Of a stretch of 64,000 nt of DNA, positions 12,271 through 23,854 are shown piece by piece. The notes under the pieces were generated by a model that was not told the origin of the DNA, made no database searches, and saw only the letters and a program-made list of their open reading frames with translations. The position numbers and the translations under genes were made by a program. Every line of letters begins with the position of its first letter. Positions within the stretch are counted from its first letter, which is position 1. The stretch is from Megamerina dolium (Eukaryota > Arthropoda > Insecta > Diptera > Megamerinidae), in the NCBI GenBank assembly GCA_963854835.1, contig OY978530.1, positions 5,600,001 to 5,664,000 of the forward strand. The letters are read 5' to 3'.

Positions 12271-12964
12271 GGTCCACCTGTGTGAACGCGGTATTTCGAA
12301 CGCTTTTTCGGGAATTTTCGTTAGGAGAACTAATTCGAAAATAAGAATAAGTTTTACGTTATTTTGAAGGTTTGTGCTTATATTTCAATAGTAAATTTTT
12401 CCAATAGTGTAATCCGAAGGCTTGTACTCATTAAGGGCGTTCAAAGTGACCCCTTCAAAATGAAATACCGAAATTGTGGGCAAGATTCCGCTCGAACCAG
12501 TTATCTAAAACGTAAAAAGTAAAAAATATCTTATTTCTGTTTATATCGTTGAGGTACTGACGTAGGATTTTGACGAAATTTTAAAAATTGAAGAAATGGC
12601 AGTTGCTTTTATAAAAATTATTCGTTTTCATGCTTTTTTTCGATATTAAAACTGCTGTAAAATTGAAAAAAAAAAATTTCGAAAAACCGCTACGTGGGTA
12701 CCGTTATCTGTATTAATGAGTCTGTCAAAATTTCAAGTCAATCGGTTAAGTAGATTTTTTTAATCCTGCCCACAAAATTCAAAAATATGGTTTCGAGAAA
12801 AAGCTTTCAAAGTTTGGAAACACAACAAAACTTTGTATTATAGACTCACATTTAATCTGCAATACCAGGACCATAAACTTCCCCTTCCTCATCCTGTAGA
12901 AGCTATCGTTAAAGATGCGAAAAATGTAAAAAAAATCGATTTTTCGAAAATTTTACACACCCCC
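12271..12964. mobile_element. TTAA-flanked non-autonomous element, copy A
   Basis: TTAA lies on both sides (12267-12270 and 12965-12968). The right end reads GGGGTGTGTAAAATTTTC when reverse complemented; the left begins GGTCCACCTGTGTGAA, so the terminal repeat is short and imperfect. The interior shares ATATGGTTT-GAGAAAA and AAATGTAAAAAAAATCGATTTT with the copy at 15841-16480. No transposase is encoded. TTAA duplications are the signature of piggyBac-type transposases, which suggests a piggyBac-mobilised MITE. Confidence 0.6.
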
Positions 12965-13083
12965 TTAAACAACTTTAATTTATTATTAAGCCAGAAGCAG
13001 TCGGTAATTGAGGCAGAAGAAGAATCAGAATGGAAGCAACCAAGGTATGAGCCCACCGGCATCTCTCTCCCATTTACACACTA

Positions 13084-13096
13084 ATATTATTAATAT

Positions 13097-13124
<28 letters not shown>
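13084..13124. repeat. (ATT)n microsatellite
   Basis: About 40 bp of TTA/ATT repeats directly before the 5' end of the R1-type LINE. Confidence 0.95.
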
Positions 13125-13127
<3 letters not shown>

Positions 13128-13725
13128 GTTACCAACATCATTGGATAATAACGGCCAGGTTCAGGTTACTCGGGGGATCAAAGGTGGAGGATCGTGAACA
13201 ACCTGTCTGTGGACTTGTCCATTTAACTGCGAATAACCAATAAGCAGTCCCCGACAAAGAGCGGCATCAGCGAGGACGCAGATTAAAAGTCTTGCAAGTC
13301 CCAATAAGCAGATGTGAAAAGCGGGTATTCGCCGCTATAAGCGCCCCCGCTTCGGCGGCACCGATGGGATTCTTTACGTGGAACATCTGGAGAAAACCAA
13401 GTACACGTCACCTCTGAAATTGAGTGGTGTATTAGACCTCCACATGCTTCAGCACACTGGGAGTCTCCGGAACCACCGTTGGATTTTTTTCGTCGACTGT
13501 GTGGAACCAGCGACCAGGTTTCTGGTCAGGGAGTGTTCATTGGATGCAAAAGTTGTAACTTGCTTTGCCCCGAGCGATCGCTGCTCCGTCCGTGTATTCC
13601 GGCACCGGTAAAGCGTAGGTCAGGCCTCAGGGAACTATGGCAGGGGTTTCATCCCCAAAGGTATACCCACATCTGATTATTACGGCCCGCCCCCCTGTAC
13701 CCGATGCGCTGGTATAACAACAAGA

Positions 13726-15158
13726 ATGGAAAATAATAATGAAAAAGAGACAAACAAAAAGATGAGCAGATGGAAAAAGCGTATTCGCTTTAGGAAAGCT
13801 TCATTAAAATTTAGATCGCCACCAGAGTCTACCGCAATTGAGGTGGGAGTCCAAGATAGAGGAGAGAAAACTGGCTGCTCGACGCCCATCACAAGCGGAG
13901 TCGAGACTGCTGCAATCACTTCAGTGACCGCAGATCCTACGCGCCCGCCGGAGTCTCAGTCACTAGTAACTCCACACGCAAGTGATTTCCCTAGATTGGA
14001 GCTTATTTTTAGGATGAGAGTCCTAGAAGAAGAATCCTTTGCGAAGTGCAGAAATGTTCTTCGCAAAATGAAGCAGGAAATGCAATGGCAAAGAACCGTT
14101 AGCATGGACGTGAAAGACGAAGTGTCTGAATTGGCCGAGCTTTTCGATGTAATTGAAGGTTACAGGAGAGCTGGAAAACGACAGAGGCCAATAAAGAGAA
14201 AGATCGAAAACTTGAAGCTTCTCGCAGTACCTTTACTGAGAGTATATCCGGCGTTAGTACGCCTGTAACAGGCAAAATAAAACGAATTGCAACAAGCCCT
14301 GCTGCCCTCGACTCAGGAAAAAAGACAAGTTCCAAAGAGAAAGAAGTATAGCAGACAGCAGCTTGCAAGAAGCCCAAACCAAAAAAGAAGATATCGTTAT
14401 CTACTGATACGCAAGTTCGGAAGGCCTACGATAAAAAGAAGGCCGCAGCAAAGAAGAACAAACCCAAGGCATTGAGGGAGCGCTCAGAGGCCGTACTGGT
14501 GAAGCCAATAGAAGATTGTAGCTACGCAGAGGTCCTTAGAGACCTGCGTCACAAGGTTAGACCAGGAGAATTTGCAGTCGTGATACGATCGGTCAAGAAG
14601 ACAAGGGATGGTTCTTCTAGAGCTTGCCAAAGGAGGTAAAAAAGAAGTTTTACGAAGCGATTAAAATTACGCTTAAAGACACCGCGACAGTGAAAGACCT
14701 TAAAACTAAGACCACAATAGAGATCCGTGACTTAGATTCATTCACGGACTCAGAGGAGGTCTTAGCACCAGTTAGAGCAGAAATTTCAAAACCATCAAGG
14801 TTGGGTTGACAAACGTAAATAGCAGAGAACAACGCCCAGCATTTGTGAACTTGGCGGTAGAAGCAGCAAATATCATCCTAAAATCATAACGAATAAATAT
14901 TGGATGGATAAGCTGTAGGGTAAAACAACTGGAGGAAACCAAGCGTTGTTTCAGATGCTTTGGGGCTGGACACGGGGTTGGATTGTAACAGTTCGGATAG
15001 TAAAGGCCAGTGGCTATGCATACGGTTGGAAAAAGCAGACACGTGATGCGAAGTTGCAGAAATCCAACAGAGTGCTGCCTTTGCGCGCATGAAAATCTGA
15101 AGAAGTTGAACCATGTACCGGGTACTAGCAAATACGCTTCTTATAAGAAACCAGCTGA
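13726..15158 (+). pseudogene. R1-type LINE ORF1 (Gag-like RNA-binding protein)
   Basis: The start at 13726 (MENNNEKETNKKMSRWKKRI) gives 180 open codons, a basic N-terminal region and an acidic/helical middle. The frame is then broken. From about 14490, in another phase, comes AVLVKPIEDCSYAEVLRDLR and VIRSVKKTRDGS, typical of the central domain of R1 ORF1 proteins, followed by EIRDLDSFT. The C-terminal zinc knuckles appear near 14925-15110 (KRCFRCFGAGHGVG, then CRNPTECCLCAHE). This protein coats the element RNA. At least four frame changes and stops make it non-functional. Confidence 0.8.
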
Positions 15159-15840
15159 TAAATGATGAAAATACTCAACGCCAATTTACATAGAAGCAAA
15201 ACCGCTAATACGATCTTGCCCCAGATTATCGCAGAACGTAGAGTGGATCTTGTTATCATCAGCGAACAGTATAGGAAAATTGAAATCGGAACCTGGTTTG
15301 AAGACGATACATCAACGGTAGCCATTTATATACCTGCAAACAGCAAGGTTCAGGCCACTGACAGTGGCAGGGCACCCTGCTACGTCTATGTGCGCATAAG
15401 GGTATTACATTTATGAGCTGTTCTCTTACTCTTAGTAATGATAGGTAGACCTTCCAACGTAAACTGAACAACATTGAATATAGAGCCTTAGAACTCGAAG
15501 AAGCTTTGGTAGTAGCAGGCGACTTCAACTCCTGTGGCCCAGAGTAGGGTATGCCAACGACAGATGCTAGAGGTCGTCGAGTGGTAGACATGGCTGCAAG
15601 ACTTCGCCTAATTGCAGTAAACACGGACACCGCGAGAACATTCAGATGACCGAGCTGTGAAAGCGCGACACAATATATAACTCTTGTCACGGAATCAATA
15701 GCGGGTAAAATTTGTCGCTGGAGGGTATTAGAGCATTTCACGGCCAGTGATCACCAGTACATCTCTTACTCTTTTGAGTTTCAAAGCAACAAAAAGACAT
15801 CAGTGGATAGCGCTAAAAACGCCTACAAGTGGAACGTTAA

Positions 15841-16480
15841 CAGTGTGACGACCGAAATTTCTACGTTTTTTCATGAATTTTTACATGTTTACATGTTTTT
15901 ATTGGTGTTTTCAAGTATAGAAAAAAAAAATTTTTAAGTTAATTTTACATTAATTTGTTTTTAATTTTTGACGTCAGAGTGGAGTCCTCGAAAAAATATG
16001 AGTTGGTTCGGGAAGCACACAGCCTTCCGAAGTCATCTGAAATAAAAAATTCAAAAAGATTTTTCATGAACTAACCTATAATATACATAAAATGGCGGAC
16101 TTGCGAAAAAAGTTCTCAAAATTTAATTTTTTTTCTTGATAAATTGTTTAAATAAAATAGTTTATTATTAAAAAATTAAATGTTTTAAAGGTTACGTATT
16201 TAGCTATGTGTGTCTAGAATAACGGGTAAAATAGCCAAATCGGTTAAATAGTTTTGAGTTAGTGCTTCCCCGAAATACCGAAAATATGGTTTTGAGAAAA
16301 ACGCGTTTAAAGTTTTGACAACAGATTCATACACACTATGGCGCGCTCTCTTATTTTAGCCATAACTTTAAAAATATTCAAAATTTCGGTGTGAAATTTT
16401 TAGAGTATATTTTTAAGATATTTTTCTTCCGAAAAATGTAAAAAATCGATTTTTTGAACCCGTCACACCGGACTACTACC
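15841..16480. mobile_element. TTAA-flanked non-autonomous element, copy B, inside the R1 LINE
   Basis: TTAA at 15837-15840 and 16481-16484 bracket a 640-bp insert in LINE ORF2. Both ends carry GTGTGACG in inverted orientation. The right end extends about ten bases farther out (GGTAGTAGTCC on the complement) than the left, which may be trimmed. The right half aligns with the right half of copy A at 12271-12964. The insertion sits in otherwise continuous LINE sequence, which confirms its boundaries. No transposase is encoded. Confidence 0.75.
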
Positions 16481-18052
16481 TTAAATAATAGACATACTAG
16501 TGACAAAGTTCAATAGAAGATTAAGCAGAGTAAATCAAGCGTCCACGCAAATGAAATAGTTACACAAACGATGAGTGCCATTAAGAAATCGTGCAATATA
16601 TCCATGCCGAAAACAGGATATAGACGACATCAAACAGTATATTGAAGGTATATTGAAGGTTGCGCAACTGAGAAGGAATTGGCTACAGTGCAGACGCAAG
16701 CTAGCAATAGCTAGACGTAGAGACAACTTTAGTGTAGAATGGTTAGCATATAGGAGCGCAAAGTCAGAGCTCAAATCTGCCATTTTCCGCAGCAAAAGGG
16801 AGAAGTGGGCAGAAGTACGCAAGGATGTAAACAACGATCCATGGGGTCTAGGGTATAAAATCGTTATGAAAAAACTGGCCAGTAAAGCATCGACATATAA
16901 TATGGATGAAGCGACAATGGACAACATTGTGTCCACATTGTTCTTCCAGCACCCAATACGACCACGACCACGGGCGTAACTTTTTTCAGTGAAGAAGAGC
17001 TAAGAGATGCAGTAAGACCCCGACAAAATTCCAGGGGCAATCCTAAAGGAGCTTGCACAGGAGCAGCCGCAGGCACTGCTAGATATGTACAATGCATACC
17101 TTAGAGATGGGATCTTTCCAAAGGTATGAAAGAAGCAACAATTGATACTAATAAGCAAAGGCAAAGGCGACCCAACGACGCCAGGAGCATATCGCCCGCA
17201 CTGTTTGCTAGATACAGCAGAAAAATTATTAGAAAAAAAGCTCATTACATTCCTCATTGCGACTGCAATATAAGCAACTGGAGGACGTAGGAACAGGCAA
17301 CACGGATTTAGAAAAGGCAGGTCCACCGTGGGAGCAATCGAAGAAGTGGTAGAAGCAGCTTCGGCAATCAAACGAGGAAACCACTATTTTAGGCCTCTAG
17401 TCTTATTGGCAACCCTAGATGTGAAAAACGCTTTCAACAGTGTGAAATGGGCAGATATGATAGGAGCACTTAAATCTCGTTTCCAGATACCTGTATATTT
17501 GGGCAAAATGATACGAAGCTATTTATATGACCGCGTACTCACATACAACACAAACTCCAGACCGTACACAATAAAAATAACGGCAGGTGCAGCTCAAGGA
17601 TCAATCCTTGGCCCAGACCTCTGGAATGTAAGCTAGGATGAGATTTTGCGTATAGAAATGACAGATGATACTTTCCTCGTAGGCTTCGCAGACGACATAG
17701 CAGCCGTTATTACTGCGAGAAATACAAAGTAAGTGCAGCGAAAACTAACCCAGGTGATGTTACGAGTACAGATTTGGCACGCGTCGGATAAAGCTGCAAG
17801 AGTTACAGCTTCGCTAAGCAGGCTGATGGCAAACATAGGTGGACCTTTTCCAAGTAAACGTAAAGTGTGAATCGCGGTAAACCACTCCATTCTATTATAT
17901 GGAAGAAGCAGAAGAACATTTGTGGCAACAGTACAAAGGTCTATGGCTCTACGTATAGCATGTGCCTATCGCACAGTATCATATATGGCGGTGCTGGCGA
18001 CAGCGGGAGTAACATCAATTGATCTGCTAGCAAAAGAACGGAAAAGGATATA

Positions 18053-18535
18053 TTAGGTGTAGGCTTTAGTAACCTGTATCTTGCGTTGTATAAGTGCGAT
18101 CGGGTGGCGTTAGAAAGATATGATTTTGTACTAAATAAACTTTTCAGGCAGTTGCCTGACTCAGTATTGTTTGAGCACGCGTCAAAGATGGACACCACTA
18201 AAGAGAAAATACGCCATATTTTACAGTTTTTCTTCGATAAAGGCGAAAACGCAAGCCAGACGGCTGAAAATGTGAATAGTGTTTATGGTCCCGATACTGT
18301 AACAGTCAATCACGTGCAATTTTGGCTTCGTCGATTCCGTTCCGGTAATTTTGATGTCGAAGATGCAAGGCCAATTGTCGAAAATATCGATAAAATAATG
18401 GAAATCGTCGAGTCTGACCGTCTGTTTTTATGGCCCAGGAGCTAAACATTGCACAAAAAACCGTTTGGAACCATTTAAATAAATATAACCTTCAATTTAA
18501 TGCAAAAATAATAGATTTCCTTTTACTACACCTAA
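18053..18535 (+). mobile_element. Short mariner with terminal repeats, inserted in the R1 LINE
   Basis: The ends are TTAGGTGTAG (18053) and its exact complement CTACACCTAA (ending 18535), with TA on both sides. From the start codon at 18188 it encodes the first part of a mariner transposase: MDTTKEKIRHILQFFFDKGE, VQFWLRRFRSGNFDV and, after a frameshift, AQELNIAQKTVWNHL. The rest of the gene, including all catalytic acids, has been deleted internally. The LINE frame resumes without loss on the other side (KRI then YAEKAGGLAAQ). It is an internally deleted, non-autonomous mariner. Confidence 0.9.
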
Positions 18536-18817
18536 TATATGCTGAAAAAGCGGGAGGGCTTGCGGCACAAGCAGTAAAACAACTACGAGACCGGACAATT
18601 CAAGCCTGGCAGTAGAGGTGGAAAGCCGACGAATACGTCAGATGGACTGGTAAAAGAATACCAAACCTACGTCGACGGATATAGCGAAAACATTGCGAAG
18701 TAAATTATTATTTAACACAATTGTTATCTGGCCATGTGTGACTGATATATGTGACTATTTTAAAGTTGTAGGTTTTAATTAATCAACCAGCTCTTCCAAT
18801 ACAAATGTTTTCATATA

Positions 18818-19184
18818 AAAAAATAAATAAATATGTGGCACTTAAAGCCCCAAAGGGCTCATTGGCCGAGCTTCTCTTCCATTATTGTTGTGCGTCTTAA
18901 ATTTTGGACAGTATTAGAATGGACCTACTTATTTTAGCCGGTTCCGAACGGCAGAACACTTGTGACATCACTTTTTCTGAGCTTTGTCACAGAGTTCTTT
19001 AAGAAGCTTTTTTCATGGCAAGTTGTTACTGTCGGAAGAATTGCCAATTGCTTGCCGACAGGTGGGTACCGTTCGAAAGAAAAATCTTTTCGATATTAAA
19101 TTTGTTATGCATCAGCCGGTATTGAACCACGACCTACAGATCAGAAGGCGAGCACACTAACCACTGAGCTACGGCACCTTATAC
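18818..19184 (-). repeat. tRNA-derived SINE, copy 3 (complete) with target duplications
   Basis: On the minus strand the element starts with the tRNA-like head (GGTGCCGTAGCTCAGTGGTT ... GTGGTTCAATACC). It has a body of about 280 bp and ends in a short A/T-rich tail (ATATTTATTTATTTTTTTA). Both sides carry the perfect 14-bp repeat AATGTTTTCATATA (18804-18817 and 19185-19198), the footprint of LINE-mediated integration. The partner LINE cannot be named from the tail. Confidence 0.9.
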
Positions 19185-19374
19185 AATGTTTTCATATACA
19201 AGAGGTAAAAAAAGTTATTAGCCCGTTTCTGAATAATAATTCCCCTTTTCCCTATTCTTGTATTCTGAATATAAATTCCCCGGGAGTTTTTCCTTTTTCC
19301 CTTTCCTCCAATTCTAAACGAACTTCGAAATTGGGAATTTCTTCCCTGGGAAAAAATTAGGCATTACAAATGTA

Positions 19375-20003
19375 AATAAAAGGTAGAATATGGGAAAAGA
19401 TTTAGGCTGTGGGATTAAATTCAGCAGGGCCACCAGCAAAAAGTGTGTCCGCGTGGAAGAAGGTAAAAATGATAAATTCTCTAAATGACAATAAATACGC
19501 ATATTAAATGTGCTTAATACATTTCAGGTCTGGGCCGATAAAAAAAATACGTGCGACACAAGGCAGCCCAAAATTTGAAAGCCAATAACACAACAGGTGG
19601 TGGTCCTAATGCGGAGCAACAATTAACTGAAGATTCAATTTATATATTGCATTGCACGGATTCCTGCATTTATAAAAATGCAGCAATCCGTGGAAGGTGT
19701 GGCAACAACATTTAGAATTGGTTGCTCAACTTCGACAAAGCGATTTCCAGAAACTCCAGAAACAGCCTTAGAAGATATCGTGCTGCCAGACGATGCAGAA
19801 GACGTGTTGGAAAATGAAAATCAGCAACCGTCAAAAAGACAACAGATCGCTCACAGAGAACTGCGCCCAAATAAAGCTCTGCTGCTGATGACGTCCCTGG
19901 AGATGAGCTGGGAAATCAAAAACAAATTTGTCAAGCCATGAAGGAACACCAGCAAATAAGCACAATTTATCGCTTTATAGACCGGCTATATGATCTGAAA
20001 TAA
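19375..20003 (+). pseudogene. Harbinger Myb/SANT-like DNA-binding protein
   Basis: Two exons are visible. The first ends GPPAKSVSAWKK at 19462; a 65-bp intron (GTAAAA..TTTCAG, 19463-19527) follows; the second opens VWAD and, after a one-base frame change, gives NNTTGGGPNAEQQLTE. W, GPP...W+K and TGGGP are landmarks of the Myb/SANT-like domain found in Harbinger helper proteins, which bind the element ends and bring in the transposase. Another shift leads to 19678-19890, rich in Glu and Pro, and the last part (QICQAMKEHQQIS to DRLYDLK) is helical and ends at 20003. At least two or three frameshifts make it inactive. Confidence 0.75.
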
Positions 20004-20047
20004 CTAAAACGTCATCATTTAAAAATGGAGAAGTTGAGGCTTGGGGC

Positions 20048-20244
20048 TTTTCACTGCTCAACACTGGCTCTATTTATACTCTGTTGGCAACACCCCAGAA
20101 TCTTCCTTTATCGAGATTCTTCTCCTCCTTTCTCGTTGGCTTGTTCTGGTTATCGCTTATTTCTTTTTGTGGACATTCATGTCGATGCTGCCAATAGTGT
20201 CAGTCACAATAGTGATGAGTAACCAACTATCGGTACTCGTTACA
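20048..20244 (-). repeat. Truncated 3' LTR of the gypsy derivative
   Basis: The sequence from TTTTCACTGCTCAACACTGG to CGTTACA matches 23457-23653 almost exactly. The matching part starts abruptly at 20048 next to Harbinger-derived sequence, so the far end of the LTR was deleted. Confidence 0.9.
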
Positions 20245-20258
20245 CTGCCCTCCTCTTA
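20245..20258 (-). other. Polypurine tract
   Basis: On the minus strand TAAGAGGAGGGCAG abuts the 3' LTR. This is the expected position of the plus-strand primer for reverse transcription. Confidence 0.7.
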
Positions 20259-20282
20259 ACCTTGTTCGTCCCGAACAAGTTT

Positions 20283-23186
20283 TTATACTTCCCCTCGATA
20301 TGGCGCAAGTCGCTCCAAGTGCACTACTTTAAACTTTGCTCTTTTATTCCAGGCACGTTGAATACGATACACTACGTCATTTATCTTTGCTATAATCTCA
20401 TATGGTCCTTCCCAATGAGTCTGTAGTTTAGGAGACAGGCCTTTCTTTCGTTGTGGATTATGAAGCATTACAAGCTCTCCTTCATAGAACCCTTTTGAAT
20501 TTGCTTTCAAGTCATACCTGGCCTTCATCTTATCGCTTATCATCTGCGACCGCTCTCTGTTGAACCGATGTACTTCATCCAACTGTTCCCGCTTTTCGCT
20601 AGTATAATTACCTTCGGTTGATCTCGTTGGTGTTACGACTCCAAATTTTAAATCAGCTGGCAGTCTTAACTCGTTTCCAAAAATTGCCATTGCCGGTGTA
20701 GTAGCCGTCGTATCATGTTGTGCGCATCGATATGCCATGAGGAACATTGGTATATGTACATCCCAGTCTCTTTGGTATTTATCTACGACTTTTCTCAAAT
20801 ATTCCTCCAAGGTACGGTTAAATCGTTCTACCATGCCATCAGATTGTGGATGCAAAGGTGTTGTACGAGTTTTGTATATACCCAGCATACGGCATATCTC
20901 TTGGAATACAACTGATTCGAAATTTCGACCTTGGTCTGAGTGTAACTCCATCGGTACACCAAAACCAGTAACCCATTGGTTGACGAATACATCCGCAACT
21001 GTACTAGCTTCCTGATTTGGAATGGGGTATACTTCAGGCCATTTACTGAAGTAATCTATAACCACCAGAACATACTTGTTTCCTGCGTTGCTTATTGGAA
21101 ATGGCCCAGCTATGTCCATAGCAATTCGCTCAAATGGAGCACCCACGGTGTATTGGTGCATCTTACCTCGACTTTTCTTAGTGGGACCTTTGGCCATTGC
21201 ACATTGCTTACACTTCCGAATCCAATCAGCGACATGGTCATGACATCCAACCCAATAAAATCGGTTCTTTATTTTCTCGACGGTTTTGGTGATTCCTAAA
21301 TGCCCTCCACTGGAGGCATTGTGATACTCAGCTATCACTTCATTTATTCTTGCCTTGGGTACCACTAGAAGATCATTAGTGATTTTTCCATCCTCACTTT
21401 CCCATACTCGGAATAAACATCCGTCTCGTAAGTGCAGGCTTTGCCACTGCGCCCAGTATGCCTTTGCTATTGGACTCTCATTAGCCATTTCTTGCCAATC
21501 TGGACGTATGCCCTGCTCCTTGTATTCCATAATCTTTACGAGATCTGGGTCGTTCCGCTGATCTTCTTGGACTCGTTCGGTTGTCCATGACTCTTCCGAT
21601 AATACATTTGTAAGTCGTAGGTTAACAATGTGATTCTGGCTTCCTAACCGAGAACAATGTTTACTATCTACGGTGCAAGTACGACGATATGGAGTATCAG
21701 CTTTACCACAATGAATGACATCACGATCTTTCTTTCGTTGTACTGGTGAATTCGATCTTTGTTGCTTGCGTCGTAGGCGGCAATTGCGCGCCATGTGTCC
21801 TCTTTGATCGCATATGAAGCACTTACCGGCAAATTTATTTTTGTGTTGATTCCTTGTTCTTCCTTTAGGCTTCATACTCGATTGATTGCAATCACGAGCT
21901 ATATGCCCTCGTTTGTCGCAAATGAAGCACTTACCATTAAATTTGTTTTCACGTCGACCTGTTGTTCTTCCTTCAGGCTGCACTAATGACTTAACTGCCT
22001 GACACACTGCTTCAACCAGATCTGCTGTTTCTGTTTCTAGTTGGCGTACCCGTGGCATTGGTCGACACATCAAACTGGCGGCTTCAAACGTCAATGCACT
22101 ACTGACTGTTTCGGCATAAGTATTCCTTGGTGACATGACTAGGGCACGCTTTGTCTCTCCATCACGTATGCCATCTATGAATGCCTCTATTTTTATTTTT
22201 TCGACGAACTCTTCCGAATTACCGGAGAACGCTAGATGACATAAGCGCTCAATATCGAAAGCGAATTCCTGAAAACTCTCATTACTCCGTTGCACTCGCG
22301 ATCTCAATTCCACTCGATGTAATTGACTCTTGTATTCATTTCCATATTTCCGCTGGAGTGTGTCCATCAGTGATTGGTAGCTACCACGATCTTTCTCTGG
22401 AATCATCTGTAACACCTCGGAAGCATTACCTTTTAATGCGACTATTAAAGCAGCAGTCTTGTCGCTATCATCCCATTGATTCTTCGAAGCTGTTGTCTCG
22501 AATTGAAGCTTGAAGATATTGAATGGCGTGCTTCCGTCAAATGTTGGTGCCTTTAGTTTGATTGTGCTTGAATCTCGAATCACTGATGTGGCTGGTCCAT
22601 TTAGTTTTAGTTGGTTGAGATCGTGCTGTAATTTCTCGAACTTATCTTCCAAATCATCTACATGTTCCTTCAGGTCTGTAACCTTTTCATTAACGGCTCC
22701 GGAAATTTCATCTACATGTTCTTTTAGTTCTGCAACTTTCTCATTAATAGCCCCAGAAATTTCTTGAAGTTTGTAGTTAATTGTCTTCTGGAATTCTCCA
22801 ATGAAGTTTTCTTGGCGAGACGAACCTTCTTGGATTTCCATACGCAATTCACTAATAACGCCCTCTTGGCGAGCCGAATGTTCTTGAAGCTTGGAGTCAA
22901 TGCGAGACGCATTTTCTTGTAGCTGTTGTTGCTGCTGTTGCATCATGGTTTTCATGAACTCCATGAGTTGACCACTCGAATCTATTTTGCTCTCTTCCTC
23001 AGCGTGCACAACTGCTTGTATATCGGCTTCCTCGAAGAACTCATGTTCTTCTACATTAATTCTCTTAGCCTCCATAGCTTGCCTCAGCCTCACCAGCAGT
23101 TCCGCCTTTGCACCTGATGACGATAGATTCATCTCTACCAACAGCTTTTTAAGCTGGTCCACTTTTAGTTGGTCAATTTTCACCAT
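20283..23186 (-). CDS. Gag-integrase fusion ORF of a gypsy element (967 aa)
   Basis: The frame is fully open. Residues 5-40 look like a SAP DNA/RNA-binding motif; 75-195 are coiled coil with repeated EISGA-NEKV-LKEHVD blocks; 205-370 fit the Ty3/Gypsy Gag capsid. Two CCHC knuckles follow (C420-C423-H428-C433 and C456-C459-H464-C469). Protease, RT and RNase H, normally about 700 residues, are missing. From about residue 525 the sequence is the pre-integrase and integrase: H622, H629, C659, C662 zinc site, then D691, D751 and E787 in D-x35-E spacing, and a GPY/F module around 927. The first Met is 9 bases from the primer-binding site. The deletion keeps the frame, so the product would be a Gag with an attached integrase. 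Confidence 0.9.
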   Translation of the reverse strand: MVKIDQLKVDQLKKLLVEMNLSSSGAKAELLVRLRQAMEAKRINVEEHEFFEEADIQAVVHAEEESKIDSSGQLMEFMKTMMQQQQQQLQENASRIDSKLQEHSARQEGVISELRMEIQEGSSRQENFIGEFQKTINYKLQEISGAINEKVAELKEHVDEISGAVNEKVTDLKEHVDDLEDKFEKLQHDLNQLKLNGPATSVIRDSSTIKLKAPTFDGSTPFNIFKLQFETTASKNQWDDSDKTAALIVALKGNASEVLQMIPEKDRGSYQSLMDTLQRKYGNEYKSQLHRVELRSRVQRSNESFQEFAFDIERLCHLAFSGNSEEFVEKIKIEAFIDGIRDGETKRALVMSPRNTYAETVSSALTFEAASLMCRPMPRVRQLETETADLVEAVCQAVKSLVQPEGRTTGRRENKFNGKCFICDKRGHIARDCNQSSMKPKGRTRNQHKNKFAGKCFICDQRGHMARNCRLRRKQQRSNSPVQRKKDRDVIHCGKADTPYRRTCTVDSKHCSRLGSQNHIVNLRLTNVLSEESWTTERVQEDQRNDPDLVKIMEYKEQGIRPDWQEMANESPIAKAYWAQWQSLHLRDGCLFRVWESEDGKITNDLLVVPKARINEVIAEYHNASSGGHLGITKTVEKIKNRFYWVGCHDHVADWIRKCKQCAMAKGPTKKSRGKMHQYTVGAPFERIAMDIAGPFPISNAGNKYVLVVIDYFSKWPEVYPIPNQEASTVADVFVNQWVTGFGVPMELHSDQGRNFESVVFQEICRMLGIYKTRTTPLHPQSDGMVERFNRTLEEYLRKVVDKYQRDWDVHIPMFLMAYRCAQHDTTATTPAMAIFGNELRLPADLKFGVVTPTRSTEGNYTSEKREQLDEVHRFNRERSQMISDKMKARYDLKANSKGFYEGELVMLHNPQRKKGLSPKLQTHWEGPYEIIAKINDVVYRIQRAWNKRAKFKVVHLERLAPYRGEV

Positions 23187-23195
23187 CTTTACAGA

Positions 23196-23213
23196 ATCCC
23201 ACTTCTGACACCA
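23196..23213 (-). other. Primer-binding site, tRNA-Leu type
   Basis: TGGTGTCAGAAGTGGGAT on the minus strand lies two bases inside the 5' LTR. It is complementary to the 3' end, including CCA, that I remember for fly tRNA-Leu. Confidence 0.7.
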
Positions 23214-23215
23214 AT

Positions 23216-23854
<639 letters not shown>

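Larger units (their letters stand above)
15162..18720 (+). pseudogene. R1-type LINE ORF2 (endonuclease and reverse transcriptase)
   Basis: The frame opens at 15162 with MMKILNANLHRSK, the usual first motif of the R1 endonuclease. The SEQY motif follows at about codon 35. Farther on, VAGDFNSCGPE (about 15518) and SDHQY (about 15750) carry the Asp and His of the endonuclease centre. The RT region is recognisable from 16635: CRRKLAIARRRDN, WGLGYKIVMKKL, HGFRKGRSTVGAIEE (17300), VLLATLDVKNAFNSV and GAAQGSILGPDLWN, then the catalytic FADD at about 17690. The tail WQ*RWKADEYVRWTGKRIPN lies at 18605-18660. Stops, frameshifts and two insertions disable it. Confidence 0.85.
13128..18743 (+). mobile_element. 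R1-type LINE, degraded, with two nested insertions
   Basis: The element has a G+C-richer 5' leader (13128-13725), an ORF1 with CCHC knuckles, an ORF2 with an apurinic-type endonuclease, an RT and a typical R1-clade C-terminal tail, in the right order. It is near full length but carries many stops and frameshifts. It is interrupted by a TTAA-flanked element at 15841-16480 and a small mariner at 18053-18535. Removing each insertion restores continuous LINE sequence. R1 elements of some lineages insert in rDNA; no rDNA flanks this copy. Confidence 0.85.

Noticed and set aside
13128..13725. An rDNA insertion site for the R1-type LINE
   Set aside because: The flank is an (ATT)n tract and a MITE; no 28S sequence is present.
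20737..21015. Plus-strand frames inside 20.3-23.2 kb
   Set aside because: They are antisense to the 967-codon Gag-integrase frame.
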